Shown here: positions 8,916-19,100 of the stretch, piece after piece
Position numbering within the stretch: the stretch's first letter is position 1
Layout of the letters: each line of letters starts with the position of its first letter
DNA from: Tritrichomonas musculus
Taxonomy: Eukaryota; Parabasalia; Tritrichomonadida; Tritrichomonadidae
Assembly: GCA_039105265.1 (NCBI GenBank)
Contig: JAPFFF010000258.1
Location: 1-28,697 of the forward strand
Length of the DNA: 28,697 bases
Direction: 5' to 3'
Program-made: the position numbers and the translations under genes
Notes under the pieces: generated by a model
Database searches by the model: none
The model's input: only the letters and a program-made list of their open reading frames with translations
Told to the model about the DNA's origin: nothing

Positions 8916-11900
8916 TTAGATGAATCCAAAAGAATCATTATATTCAATTGATCGACGCAAAAGAGTTTCTAATTCTTCTTTTGTTTGATATTCTGGCAAG
9001 TCCAATTCATTAAAGCAAGTGCGAGCTTGAGGCCAATTCGTTCGTTCTCCTCCAGGTCCAATTTTTAACCTATGTCCTGTAATTTCTGCAAATTCTTTGA
9101 ATCCATTCAAAGGAACTCTCGCTGTGCCAGTCATAAACTGGAGCAATTTTGCCAAGTCTTCATCATTCCAGTTCTGAATCACTTCAAAGAAGAGTTTTAC
9201 AACAGGCGTATTTTCATTATAAGGATATTTGAAAGTAATGTTTTCTATGAAATCATTGACATCGATTGAAGGAACACCACAAATCAACAAATCAAGTTCA
9301 TTTGGAGTGAAAATCCTCAAAAATTCATGAGGAAGTAATGAATCAAAACCACTACTAAATGCATTAATTTGCTCTTGAATTTGAGTATTCAAAATATAAT
9401 TTGTTCTTAAATTAATGAATTCAACTTTGTTCTCATTCGTTACAGGAATTTTAGAGCCGTTTTCTTTCAATTCAATTGTTTTGATTTCACCAAAATCAAC
9501 AAAATTCATTGAAAAAGTAAGCTCAAGCGCATTTGCATCATTTTCCAGTATTAGTTTTGAACTTCGATACATATCATCATCAATATCTTCTAAGTCTTTC
9601 AAACTTGCTTTTCGATGAAGAATTTGCTTATAGAAAGATGTTGTTAAATGGGCATCAATGTTTATTCTTTCTATCAATGCACGTGCAATGAAAATACCTG
9701 CAAATTTGAAGTATTCAAGATGATTTTCATGAATGAATGAATTGCGATTTGGCATGTAACACATTTTTTTTGAACAATCAAAAATTCCATAATTTTGATT
9801 GAATAATTTTTTGGCTAAAAGTGTAAACCATGTCCTTGTAACACCACCTAAATCAATTGCTGGCGAATTTTCAACTTTAATATGAAAATATTTCAAAAGA
9901 TTTTCAGGTGACTCATCATGAAGAGCTTGAAATGATGTCTCAAGAAGTTTATCAAAATCAATTGTGAAATTCAAGCTTTCGAATTTATTTATTCTTTTTT
10001 TCATCTTCTTTTTGAAATAAGCTGAACGAATTTTAAAATCTACAATCTCTGGATAATTCAACAAGAATTTCAATTCTTTATCTAATAAAAATGGATTATC
10101 TACAAGTTTTTCATTAATGAATGCCATGTGTTCTTCATAAAAATCCCAAAAAATCGGTCCAGTTTCTTTTATAAAGGCTGGAATTTTAGTTGACAGATCA
10201 ATAACGTTTGAGAGTGTTGTAGAATCTGATCGATTAGGTGCAGTTACATTTAACAATGTACAAATATGATTGAAAGATAGTTTTTTATCACTTGAATTGG
10301 CATAATTATCAAATTCTTTTGATAATAATGAAATCAGTTCAGCTTTCCTTGTATTAAGTATTGAAGGAACATAATTAACAATTTCATTAAATAAATTATA
10401 ATCAAAAGAATCAACTTTAAAACATTTTTGATCGAGCAGATCCAAAAGTAGATCATTGACAGCAACTAACTCTTTGTAATCAAAATATCTGCATAATTTT
10501 AAAGCAGATAAAATTAATTCATCTGAATTCATTAAAATTAAAAAGCAGATTATATGAGTAACTCGAATTGGAAGTTTCATATTTAGCGAACTTAAAAATT
10601 CTGCAACATTTTTCATTAATTGAGTATCATTTCTGCATTTTGGAGATAAAACAGCATTGATAAAATTATTTCCATATAATTCAAAGAAAGTTCCTATAAA
10701 ATTATTATTATTAAATAATCTATTTTTAAGTTCTTCAATTAGCATAGCAATACTTGAAGGATCATCAGCAAGTTCGGTTATTTTTAAATTAATAAATTCA
10801 ATAATTTTCTTATTGACAATTGGATATGCAGTCATATATTGAAAAACTTTGATAAGATATTTTTTATCTATTCCTGGTATTGCTATTTGATTTACAAGAT
10901 TTTCAATGAATTCTGGATGATTAATAAAAGGAGCGAAAAAATCAATTTTATTGAATGTTTCAATATCAGAGTCATCTTCATCTTGTGGGTCTTCAAGAGC
11001 TTGTTTTTGCATTTCTCTTAATTTATTCATTGTTTCAATATATAATAATCCTTCTTTCTCTGAATAAACGCAATCTTTATTATGTATAATACTGTCATAA
11101 ATAAAAAATGGCTTCATTGCTAAATACTTTGCCATTCGAATTGAGATTGGTTTATTAAGTATTCTATCATTCTTTGGTACAATAAATGGTTCATGACTTG
11201 GCAATTCTTCACAAAACTTTTCCAAATGTCCACCATCAAAGTAAGAATTCCTAGAGTGTATATCAAAATTGATCCAGAAATCTCTTGTTGAGTCAACAAA
11301 TTGAATAAAATCATCAATTCTGTCATCAATCACTTTTATTTGTAAATGACTATATTTGATGAATGATGAAAATATGTTTGAATAAAAATAAGTGAATTTA
11401 TTCTCAATCTGAGATAACATTTCATTTTGACACATAACATAATTTGTATATTCATCAAAACTATGAAAAACACTTTCTAAAAAGCCCAAAATGTTTTCTT
11501 TGAAATTATTCTCAAAATTCGAACCTTCGGTGATTTTCCTGTTAAGCAATGATGCAACTTTACCAAATATATTATATTTAATGTAAAGACTTGGAATTAT
11601 AGAGTTAAAAACATTACTTGCGTCACTTAAGCATCTTAAAATATAAATAAAACCATAAATTTGTGAATTAGAGAATTTTCCAAAGTTATCAAAAAGCCAT
11701 CTTAAAAAATGATCAAGAACAAGTGATGACTGAAAAGTGGATAAAAGAAAAGATAATGATGCATATGCTGTTTGCGTGTATAAAAATGTTTTTTCATTTT
11801 TTAGAATGTTTTCAAAAAGAAGATATAAATTGTTGAAAGGTTCAAGAATTGAATCAAAAATTTGTTGAATATTTGAATTAAAAAGAATTGGAACAGTACA

Positions 11901-13799
11901 AGCAATACTTTTTAAGTATAGAAACACTTGATAGTTACAAAGTGGATTTTCTTTTAATAATGCAAAAAGCTTTGATATTATTGAACTTCCCATTTTAGAA
12001 ATTTTGTAATTTTCAGGTTTGAAATTATTACGAATATTCAAAGCATTTTCAGACGAAACATAAGTAAAAAGCTCATTTGTTACTTTGAGAAACACGTCAT
12101 GATATTGACAATACTCATTATAAAAATATTTGAAATAAAGTTGTACAATATATCCGCAATTCGATTGAGAAACTAAATAAGAAAGATAACAAAATAAATT
12201 ATCTTCATCATTCATCATTATTCTAAATAGTTTTAATAAGAAATATTGGTGACTTTCGAAATCATCAGTTGCAATAATATTATAGAAGAGTTCATCTATT
12301 TCAACATCTTCATTTTCATTTAGTTTTTCATAAAACACACTATGTCGAATTATTAAAGGTAAATCTTTCATATATCTTATTTTACTTGTTTCTTCTTCCA
12401 AAATATTTTGTTGCAAAAATTGACAAATTAACAAAGCATTTTTATACTTTTTGTTTTGAACTTCATGATTAAATGCTTCCATTAGGATTTCTAACATTTC
12501 AAATGAACATGGCATTAATAGCTGATTGAAACAAACTTTTGAAAAAAAATAAATTTTTTCAACGGCTTCTTCTTCTGATTCTATATTAAGAAAACCAAGT
12601 GGAATTATATTTTTATTGATCAATTTCAAATCAAATGATCTGTAAACAAAATCCATTGGAAATTGATAAATTCTTTCTAAAAATATATAAGAAAACAAAC
12701 TCAAAAGTGTTTTTGAATTATTTTTGTCACTGAAATAATTGATATATACATTTAATAGAAGAAATATATCACCTTCATATTCATTGTCAATAAGTTGATT
12801 AATTAAAGTGTTGAAAAAAGCACTCCATCTTGGAATGAGACCTAAAAATTGTTTCTTATATAAAAGTGGAAAGTTTGTTAAAATAAAATCTGTAAATTTG
12901 TACAAAATTTCGTTGCTTTTCAATGATATGTGAACTTTTTTCCAATTGAATTCATTGTTAAATAAAAAATGAGTGAAATTTGAATTGAAAGATAATAAAG
13001 CAAAAACAGTTGCGGTAAATTGTATAACTGTTTGCTCATCAAGTCCTTTAATTTGTTCTTGTAATGGGTGCTTTAGGATAATAATGGCACTTTTTATTAT
13101 TGAAAAAGATTCTTCGCTCATTTTGAGAAAGATTTGATCGTCTTTTGTTAAAAGAAATTCAAGAATTTCTTCGTTAGAAGATTGCGTTTGAGGTAAAATT
13201 GTATTTAAACCAGATTTAATAACATATAAGAGGAATAAATCAAATTTTTTATCATTTTTTTGCCAAAAATGGTAAAAAAGATGATGAAATAATTTGGATG
13301 AAATTTCTTCGGTTAGCGTTGATGATAAAGCTGTATTTAAAATAAAGTAGTTTTTAAATTGTGGAGCAATTGCATGCCCAAATATTATGAAATTTTCGGA
13401 TTGATTTGTAATTTGTTGGAAAATTTGGTTTATTGCATCATTAATAAACGGGCTGTAATCTGGAACATTAAACTCTAAATCAATATATTTTAAATACGAG
13501 ATTAGTAATGATGTCATATAAATGTAATTTCCATTTGTTCTAGATTTGTTCAAAATATCATTAAATATTGACAGCAATTCCTTAGTATATTCTGTAAATA
13601 ATGATAAAATTGCAGAATATAGTTCAGTTGCAACATCTGGTGGTAAATCATTTTCAAGATATTTGCATGATCCTCCTAAAAAATAAGTAATTTCTTCTAA
13701 TGATGGATCATTTTTGATATCTATTACTTTTTGTCTTATTTTATCAATCAAATTTGCTCCATCGAAACAAAAAAAAGGCTCAAAAAAATTATCGCTCAT
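8916..13799 (-). CDS. Large HECT-type E3 ubiquitin ligase
   Basis: Encodes 1627 residues in one frame. The C-terminal HECT domain (about 1270-1627) contains the family landmarks: DLGGVTRTWF, FKFAGIFIARAL, LLPHEFLRIFTPNELDLLI, LLQFMTGTARVPLNGF, GGERTNWPQARTCFNELDLP, and the end ...DSFGFI. Cys1595 in ARTCF is the expected catalytic cysteine that takes ubiquitin from E2 as a thioester. The SFGFI-type terminus resembles the HUWE1/Tom1/UPL1 group, whose members end in similar EGFG-type tails. Residues 1-1250 are helix-rich and without a motif I can name; in that group this region is an armadillo-like substrate-binding scaffold. An acidic stretch (DPQDEDDSDIE) lies mid-protein. All landmarks appear intact. 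The substrate cannot be inferred. The stop is TAAA. Confidence 0.93.
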   Translation of the reverse strand: MSDNFFEPFFCFDGANLIDKIRQKVIDIKNDPSLEEITYFLGGSCKYLENDLPPDVATELYSAILSLFTEYTKELLSIFNDILNKSRTNGNYIYMTSLLISYLKYIDLEFNVPDYSPFINDAINQIFQQITNQSENFIIFGHAIAPQFKNYFILNTALSSTLTEEISSKLFHHLFYHFWQKNDKKFDLFLLYVIKSGLNTILPQTQSSNEEILEFLLTKDDQIFLKMSEESFSIIKSAIIILKHPLQEQIKGLDEQTVIQFTATVFALLSFNSNFTHFLFNNEFNWKKVHISLKSNEILYKFTDFILTNFPLLYKKQFLGLIPRWSAFFNTLINQLIDNEYEGDIFLLLNVYINYFSDKNNSKTLLSLFSYIFLERIYQFPMDFVYRSFDLKLINKNIIPLGFLNIESEEEAVEKIYFFSKVCFNQLLMPCSFEMLEILMEAFNHEVQNKKYKNALLICQFLQQNILEEETSKIRYMKDLPLIIRHSVFYEKLNENEDVEIDELFYNIIATDDFESHQYFLLKLFRIMMNDEDNLFCYLSYLVSQSNCGYIVQLYFKYFYNEYCQYHDVFLKVTNELFTYVSSENALNIRNNFKPENYKISKMGSSIISKLFALLKENPLCNYQVFLYLKSIACTVPILFNSNIQQIFDSILEPFNNLYLLFENILKNEKTFLYTQTAYASLSFLLSTFQSSLVLDHFLRWLFDNFGKFSNSQIYGFIYILRCLSDASNVFNSIIPSLYIKYNIFGKVASLLNRKITEGSNFENNFKENILGFLESVFHSFDEYTNYVMCQNEMLSQIENKFTYFYSNIFSSFIKYSHLQIKVIDDRIDDFIQFVDSTRDFWINFDIHSRNSYFDGGHLEKFCEELPSHEPFIVPKNDRILNKPISIRMAKYLAMKPFFIYDSIIHNKDCVYSEKEGLLYIETMNKLREMQKQALEDPQDEDDSDIETFNKIDFFAPFINHPEFIENLVNQIAIPGIDKKYLIKVFQYMTAYPIVNKKIIEFINLKITELADDPSSIAMLIEELKNRLFNNNNFIGTFFELYGNNFINAVLSPKCRNDTQLMKNVAEFLSSLNMKLPIRVTHIICFLILMNSDELILSALKLCRYFDYKELVAVNDLLLDLLDQKCFKVDSFDYNLFNEIVNYVPSILNTRKAELISLLSKEFDNYANSSDKKLSFNHICTLLNVTAPNRSDSTTLSNVIDLSTKIPAFIKETGPIFWDFYEEHMAFINEKLVDNPFLLDKELKFLLNYPEIVDFKIRSAYFKKKMKKRINKFESLNFTIDFDKLLETSFQALHDESPENLLKYFHIKVENSPAIDLGGVTRTWFTLLAKKLFNQNYGIFDCSKKMCYMPNRNSFIHENHLEYFKFAGIFIARALIERINIDAHLTTSFYKQILHRKASLKDLEDIDDDMYRSSKLILENDANALELTFSMNFVDFGEIKTIELKENGSKIPVTNENKVEFINLRTNYILNTQIQEQINAFSSGFDSLLPHEFLRIFTPNELDLLICGVPSIDVNDFIENITFKYPYNENTPVVKLFFEVIQNWNDEDLAKLLQFMTGTARVPLNGFKEFAEITGHRLKIGPGGERTNWPQARTCFNELDLPEYQTKEELETLLRRSIEYNDSFGFI

Positions 13800-13840
13800 G
13801 ATTTAATTTAATAAGTTTGACAATAATTTTTGAAATAGAT

Positions 13841-13850
13841 GGGGGGGGGG
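13841..13850. repeat. Poly-G run of ten
   Basis: Ten consecutive G residues in an otherwise strongly AT-rich spacer just upstream of the HECT gene. Confidence 0.9.
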
Positions 13851-14026
13851 TCAAAAAATTTATTAAGTTAATTTAAGCATACTTTAAATCTCGGAATTTT
13901 TGAATAATAATTATGGCGATGTATAATTCATTGAGTATATTTCTTCCTAATTTAATTTATTGAGATATAAAAAGCAAAGCAATAAAGTTGTAATGATTTG
14001 TGATTTGAATTATGGTTAATTAATTG

Positions 14027-14476
14027 TAGACTTGTTATTCTCCGATTCTCGAGATCAATAATTGATTGACTTTTTGATATCGATACATAAATATGCACAG
14101 ATTCTCGAGATCGATTTCAGAGATCGAGATTTTTTTTTCTCAGCTTTTGATATCAGAAATTTCAATTAAACTTTTTGATAAATATATGATCGTATTTTTG
14201 TCTCAAATATTTCAAAAAAAAGAATGTATTTTTTGATTTTAATCTTAAAATAAACATCAATGCATTATATTATTTATTTTTAAATATTTTAAAATCACAA
14301 ATACCAATTATAAAAAAAGATAAATATGTTTGAGATCTCGAGATCTCGGTAATTGATATCAAGTTTACAATTATTTTCATATCACATTTCATATCTGATA
14401 TCTTGATAGCTGATAATCGAGTATCAGATGCAAAAAAGTGACGTTTTTGATATCGATTCTCAAAATAACAAGTCTA
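14027..14476. mobile_element. MITE-like non-autonomous DNA element, 450 bp
   Basis: The ends form a perfect 13-bp terminal inverted repeat: TAGACTTGTTATT at 14027-14039 and its complement AATAACAAGTCTA at 14464-14476. The identical 8-mer ATTAATTG flanks both sides (14019-14026 and 14477-14484), as expected of a target-site duplication. The interior has no coding capacity but is dense in short palindromic words: the 13-mer GATTCTCGAGATC occurs twice (14044-14056, 14100-14112), a 16-bp perfect palindrome GAGATCTCGAGATCTC lies at 14332-14347, and GATATC recurs many times. An 8-bp duplication would fit a hAT- or MULE-like mobiliser. Reading the ends as TA plus GACTTG would instead fit Tc1/mariner. 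The superfamily is therefore open. Confidence 0.7.
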
Positions 14477-14484
14477 ATTAATTG

Positions 14485-15047
14485 TTAATATTAGAAAAGT
14501 TGTTGCCTTTTATGAAATTTGAAAATAAATATTTTAAAATAAACCATATAAAGTAAAAAATATATTTCAATTATTTATTTGGCGTTTTCTTTAAAAAGTA
14601 CTTTTTTGACACACAATAGGAAACTTTTTTATTCAAAAAGCTGATTTTATGTCATAAATTATGATTTAATTGATTGGAATTAACCCAAAGGTTATACCAG
14701 TATGTCAATTTTTACATTATTTCAGCTTTCAAATGCAGCTGGATGAGTTGTCTTATAAACAAAAATGCGATAAATTTGAACTTCAAAAAATGCTTGAAGT
14801 TTTACATGATTTCATGATGAAAGTAAAATACTTTCTTTTCTACTTCTAGTATTTTATTCTAAAATGAATAGTTTCTCAAAAAATCGATAAATCTCATTCA
14901 AAATTTGAATTAAATATTTGAGAATTGGTATGAAACAATTTGAACAAAACAGATATCATCGGTATCTCTAATAAACCATCTGTTTATATATGAAAAAATA
15001 ACTTTTTTTTAAGAAGTAGACCAAAAATTATAATAGGAAAAAAACTT
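14485..15047. other. AT-rich spacer
   Basis: Nothing recognisable between the MITE-like element and the glycosyltransferase relic. Confidence 0.5.
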
Positions 15048-16238
15048 TTAATAAACAATATTTCTGAAGATAGTTCGAAGCGCAGGCTCAACATTTGCAT
15101 ATAGCTTAAGTCTAAGATTTACAAAATAATTAAAGTCTATTTCATCTTCATAAATTCCACTTATAATTCCAGCGAATTTGTGAACTGAAATGTTTTTGGA
15201 TATTCCATTGCAACGTAATAAATTTTGTGCATTGCCAACATTCCAGCAATCGATGAAAAAGTTGATCTATAAGAACCGATCATTTTGTTGCACAACATTA
15301 ACAAGCGAATATCAACAGAAGCGCCATATTTATCGCCATCTGGTTTTCGCATCACATCGGCCAATATTAATTTTTTATCGGAAACTTTCTTAAACAGATC
15401 CACGTAGAAAATCCAGTCGGTTGCAATTGCCACATAATTTTCATTCTCAAGCAAGTTATTAATGAAAGGAATTATGTCATTTTTCACTTTTTCTTCGGAA
15501 TAAATATAATGCTTTTGTTAGTTTTTATGAGTTCTAATGTGAACACCAATGATTTTCACTGATTGCGGAACTGGTCCAATTAAGTTGTTCACATAATCAC
15601 GAACTTTTTGATCAAATGTAATTGCAAAGTTCGCGATGAAATAAACGTAATGAATCCCAAAATGCTGATATATAAATCGTGAAAAGCTAGGCTCAGTCAA
15701 TATGAAAAAAGGAAAGCAATATGTTGCTGTAATATGAACATGTGCCTCCTTTAACGATTCGTATGTATTTCGTTGCCAATATTCTTGATTTGCAATTGGC
15801 CAATGACTGAAATATTTTCATTGTAAAATAATAACTTCGATTAAAAATTGAATTATAGCCAAGTCCATCTATTTTTCCAAATAATTGCACTGTCCTGTTG
15901 AGAGACCATTTCCAATACCAGCTAGTGGTTTGATATGAACAGCTGCGCGAATTGGTCTATTATAGACAATATCACTCCACTCTTTAATAGTTTTGTATAC
16001 TTCTATTAATTAGGAGCAATTTATTTCACTTTTAGGTGATGTACATGATTTATAATTCGTGACCAAACTGGTAAATTTAGAAATGTTGTTGCTTCTTGAA
16101 TCAAGTTGGCAAACATTACATTTGATACAAAAATTGCTGGTAAATTCTTCGATAGAGAAATATTATGAAAAAAAGGAATAAGTTTTAATCCACAAAAAAT
16201 ATATATGCATTCAAAGATAAACTCATTTCAATTTTTCA
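15048..16238 (-). pseudogene. Decayed fucosyltransferase-like glycosyltransferase gene
   Basis: Coding similarity is scattered over all three minus-strand frames. In order: AIFVSNVMFANLIQEATTF (near 16100), a frame with RPIRAAVHIKPLAGIGNGLS (near 15930), SFSRFIYQHFGIHYVYFIAN and KIIGVHIRTHKN (15518-15700), NDIIPFINNLLENENYVAIA through LLMLCNKMIGSYRSTFSS (15161-15487), then KFAGIISGIYEDEIDFNYF ending at 15048. The IGVHIRT motif and the late SxSTFSxxAG-like motif recall the donor-binding regions of GDP-fucose transferases and related enzymes. Several frame changes and stops separate the pieces, so I call it a pseudogene of a host enzyme that probably acted on secretory-pathway glycans. The exact family is uncertain. 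Confidence 0.6.
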
Positions 16239-16440
16239 TCTAACTATTCAATTTTTTTTTTTTTTTAATATATATATATACAGATATATAAATAATCAAA
16301 AGATAAATAATTTAAAAAACTAAAATAAATTTCACATTTTGATTCTTATTATTTATATTTGCTTGAAATATGTGAAATGAAAAAACACCATTTATATAGA
16401 TATATTTCCGAATTATAGTTCACAATTCATTTGAATTTTT

Positions 16441-18513
16441 CTAGATTATCAAACATGATGGAGGTCGTTCCAACCGTAAAATCCTTCGAGATTGCTGCAT
16501 TATTTCAATCCATTCATCAATATCATATCCCAGATATTTTAATTTACCTCTTTTTTCTGGGTAATATTTTATAACGTAGCCAGTTTCATATTTTGCAGTT
16601 TTTTCATCCATCCAAGCGCAATTTATTGGTTTAAATCTTAATATTCCAATGAATTTTTTCATTTTTGGCCTATATTCCTTTATTGTCTTTCCAATGATAT
16701 TGTCAATAGTAAAGTAAACAACAATAAAGCTATTTCTTTGCGAAGAATCGCATTTATAATCAAAAAATGGTTTTCCATCAAAAGGATTAAATGAGTTTTT
16801 GCATATAAAACAATTTGATCGTGAATCATAACCTTTAACTAATGAATAAAAAGTTGTCTCACCTTCTATATGTTCTACGTACTTTCCTTCATTTATTTTT
16901 TCCAATCCTTCCTTACAAGTTTTAATTTTTGCAATTACTGAGAGAGTCATTGCTTCACTTGGAGTTAAATCATCAGTTACATAATATTGAATTCCAAAAT
17001 TGAAATGATCCTCAAGTAATTCAATTGCTTTCCTTGCACTTCCTTCAGATTTTCCTTTGTAGCTTGCAATTTGTAAGCATTTTTCAAAATTTGGTATATA
17101 TTTTGGTCCGTACATTCTATAAATTGTATCAATGTAAGCATAGGCAGCTACATAGGCATGTTTAGGTGCGTCTTGATAAATATATGGTGTTGTTATATTT
17201 GAATTTCGAGTGATTCTTCTTTTGATTTTTCCACCGAGATGAGGTCTTAAATTAAAATCTGTTTTTTTGTGTTCTGGAAATGGTAATGGAATGTTATGAA
17301 TTTTGTGATATTGCACTTTAATTAAATTTCTTGGTTCTTCAACTTCTTTTTCTATTCTGTCAAATAAATCATTGTTACTCACAATTTCTGACAAGTATTT
17401 CAATTCGTTTTTTTTAATCATATTGTAAACATAATGGTCTGGGAATTTTTGTCCTTTTTTACGATTAAGATTTATTTCGATCCATTCATCGATTTTATAG
17501 CCAAGATATTTAAGATCACCTTTTTTTTCAGGATGATATTCACAAACATAATCCATTTCATATATAGCTGCTTCACTATTCATCCAAGCGCAATTAATTT
17601 CCTGATTATCTAATTCACCAATAAATTTTTTCATTCTTGGTTTGTATTCTTTAGCTATTTTTCCTTGTATACTTTGTTCGGTAAAATAGACAACAGCGAA
17701 TTCATATGAATGAGCAGCTGATGGAGTAAAATTAAATCGTGGTTCACTTGTATAATTTCCCCATGAATTCTTGCATATTAAACAATCTAAATCAAAATCA
17801 TATCCTTCAACTAAAACTGCATGGAAATCTTCACTTTTTCCTATTGGAAATGTTAATAAATCACCTTTGCTAACATTAACCCATCCTTGCATACTTGTTG
17901 AAAAAGACAGAATTACTGATAAGTTCATAATTTCTTGAATTGTAACATTTTTTCTTTTTTCACATTTAATTCCTAGCTTTTTTTTGGCTTCAATTCTTTG
18001 AATTGCTTCAATTTCATCACCTCCATTTTCTTTGTCATAACTTGCCAAATTATAACATTCATCAAATGATGGAATACTTTCAAGGCCATAAATTCTCATT
18101 GCTGTATTGACATATGCACTTGCTGCTGCATATGCATAGCAATCACTGTATCTTTGAAAATACGCATTCGTTGAACTTGTGATAGGAAAAAATCTCTTGC
18201 TTAGTTTCCCCTTCGGAAGAAGACATGATTCGACAATTGTATAAGCATTTCCAATTGGTGCAGATGGATGAATGCCTTGAATAACTCCCCCATTTATTGT
18301 TTGAAAAGCTGTAATTAATGATTTATTATGAATTGAATACTTTTTAAGTGTTGATGAATCATCAAGAATGCTGTTTTCATATACCAATCCATACTCATGA
18401 GGATTGATATTTGTCTTTTGCTGGATTTTTTTTTTAAGTTCAAAAACTGAGCGAGATCTACTAATATCTATGACAATAATGCCTTTATTTCCAATGTTTA
18501 CTAATATTTGCAT
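16441..18513 (-). CDS. Ubiquitin-like / papain-like (C1) cysteine peptidase fusion with CaaX end
   Basis: Encodes 690 residues. Residues 1-76 are ubiquitin-like: the segment aligns to ubiquitin without gaps, keeping MQI, K27, K29, I30, Q31, K33, I36, P38, L43, L50, D52, T55, L56, Y59 and I61, and ends in G75-G76; K48 and K63 are replaced. A papain-like domain follows with candidate triad Cys125 (QRYSDCYAYAA), His231 (DFHAVLVEGYD) and Asn249 (CKNSWG). A second copy (about 440-585) has Lys451, Tyr556 and Asn573 at these places, so it is predicted inactive. Each copy is followed by a related 60-residue module (MKKFIG...INCAWM...KYLGY.IDEWIEI). The protein ends SCLII, a CaaX prenylation box. No signal peptide is visible, pointing to a cytosolic or membrane-tethered protein, unlike lysosomal cathepsins. 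Confidence 0.85.
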   Translation of the reverse strand: MQILVNIGNKGIIVIDISRSRSVFELKKKIQQKTNINPHEYGLVYENSILDDSSTLKKYSIHNKSLITAFQTINGGVIQGIHPSAPIGNAYTIVESCLLPKGKLSKRFFPITSSTNAYFQRYSDCYAYAAASAYVNTAMRIYGLESIPSFDECYNLASYDKENGGDEIEAIQRIEAKKKLGIKCEKRKNVTIQEIMNLSVILSFSTSMQGWVNVSKGDLLTFPIGKSEDFHAVLVEGYDFDLDCLICKNSWGNYTSEPRFNFTPSAAHSYEFAVVYFTEQSIQGKIAKEYKPRMKKFIGELDNQEINCAWMNSEAAIYEMDYVCEYHPEKKGDLKYLGYKIDEWIEINLNRKKGQKFPDHYVYNMIKKNELKYLSEIVSNNDLFDRIEKEVEEPRNLIKVQYHKIHNIPLPFPEHKKTDFNLRPHLGGKIKRRITRNSNITTPYIYQDAPKHAYVAAYAYIDTIYRMYGPKYIPNFEKCLQIASYKGKSEGSARKAIELLEDHFNFGIQYYVTDDLTPSEAMTLSVIAKIKTCKEGLEKINEGKYVEHIEGETTFYSLVKGYDSRSNCFICKNSFNPFDGKPFFDYKCDSSQRNSFIVVYFTIDNIIGKTIKEYRPKMKKFIGILRFKPINCAWMDEKTAKYETGYVIKYYPEKRGKLKYLGYDIDEWIEIMQQSRRILRLERPPSCLII

Positions 18514-18518
18514 TTATA

Positions 18519-18526
18519 AAAAATGA
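18519..18526 (-). promoter_or_regulatory. Possible trichomonad initiator (Inr) element
   Basis: On the minus strand TCATTTTT begins shortly before the ATG, with its A (+1) 11 nt upstream of the ATG at 18513. This fits the TCA+1Y(T/A) initiator described in T. vaginalis and the very short 5' leaders of that group. The motif is short and the region AT-rich, so chance is possible. Confidence 0.35.
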
Positions 18527-19100
18527 ATTATTCTTAAAATTTTAAAAATTTTCCATTTCAGAAAAAAATTGAATGATTGGGCATGGATTTCAATTTGGCA
18601 TATTTTATGAGAATTCACCTGTATTGATATTTGGTATATTTGAACAGTTAGTCATTGATTATAAAATATGAATATATTAAAAGAATAGGCATATATTTAT
18701 AGTGTGTTTCATTGTTAAAATAATTTCTTTTTTTGAATGAAAATTTGACATAACTGTGGAAACTGAAAAATTATTTATTTTGCTTCTAATTTTTCCCATA
18801 ATGAATATCAAGCAGTAATTTTTTAATATATGATGATATAAGTTAATTTCAGAGCTTGCACTTTTGATATTTGATATATCAATTTATGATTTTTTTATCT
18901 GATTTTCATATATTTTAATTTTAAAAAATCAAAAAATTCTGAAAAGTATTCAAAAAAGTTACGAATTGTTGGGAGAGGAGGGTACTTATCCTTTTTTGTT
19001 TATTAGTGAATGCTTAAAATAAAGATCAATATCGATTTATAAAAAATAATACGTTTATAATTTTTTTTATCTTGCAAAAGTGCAAAAAATTTTCAAACTT

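Noticed and set aside
13841-13850. Poly-G run as a regulatory or telomere-like element
   Set aside because: A single homopolymer is most simply slippage or an assembly artefact; no repeat array accompanies it.
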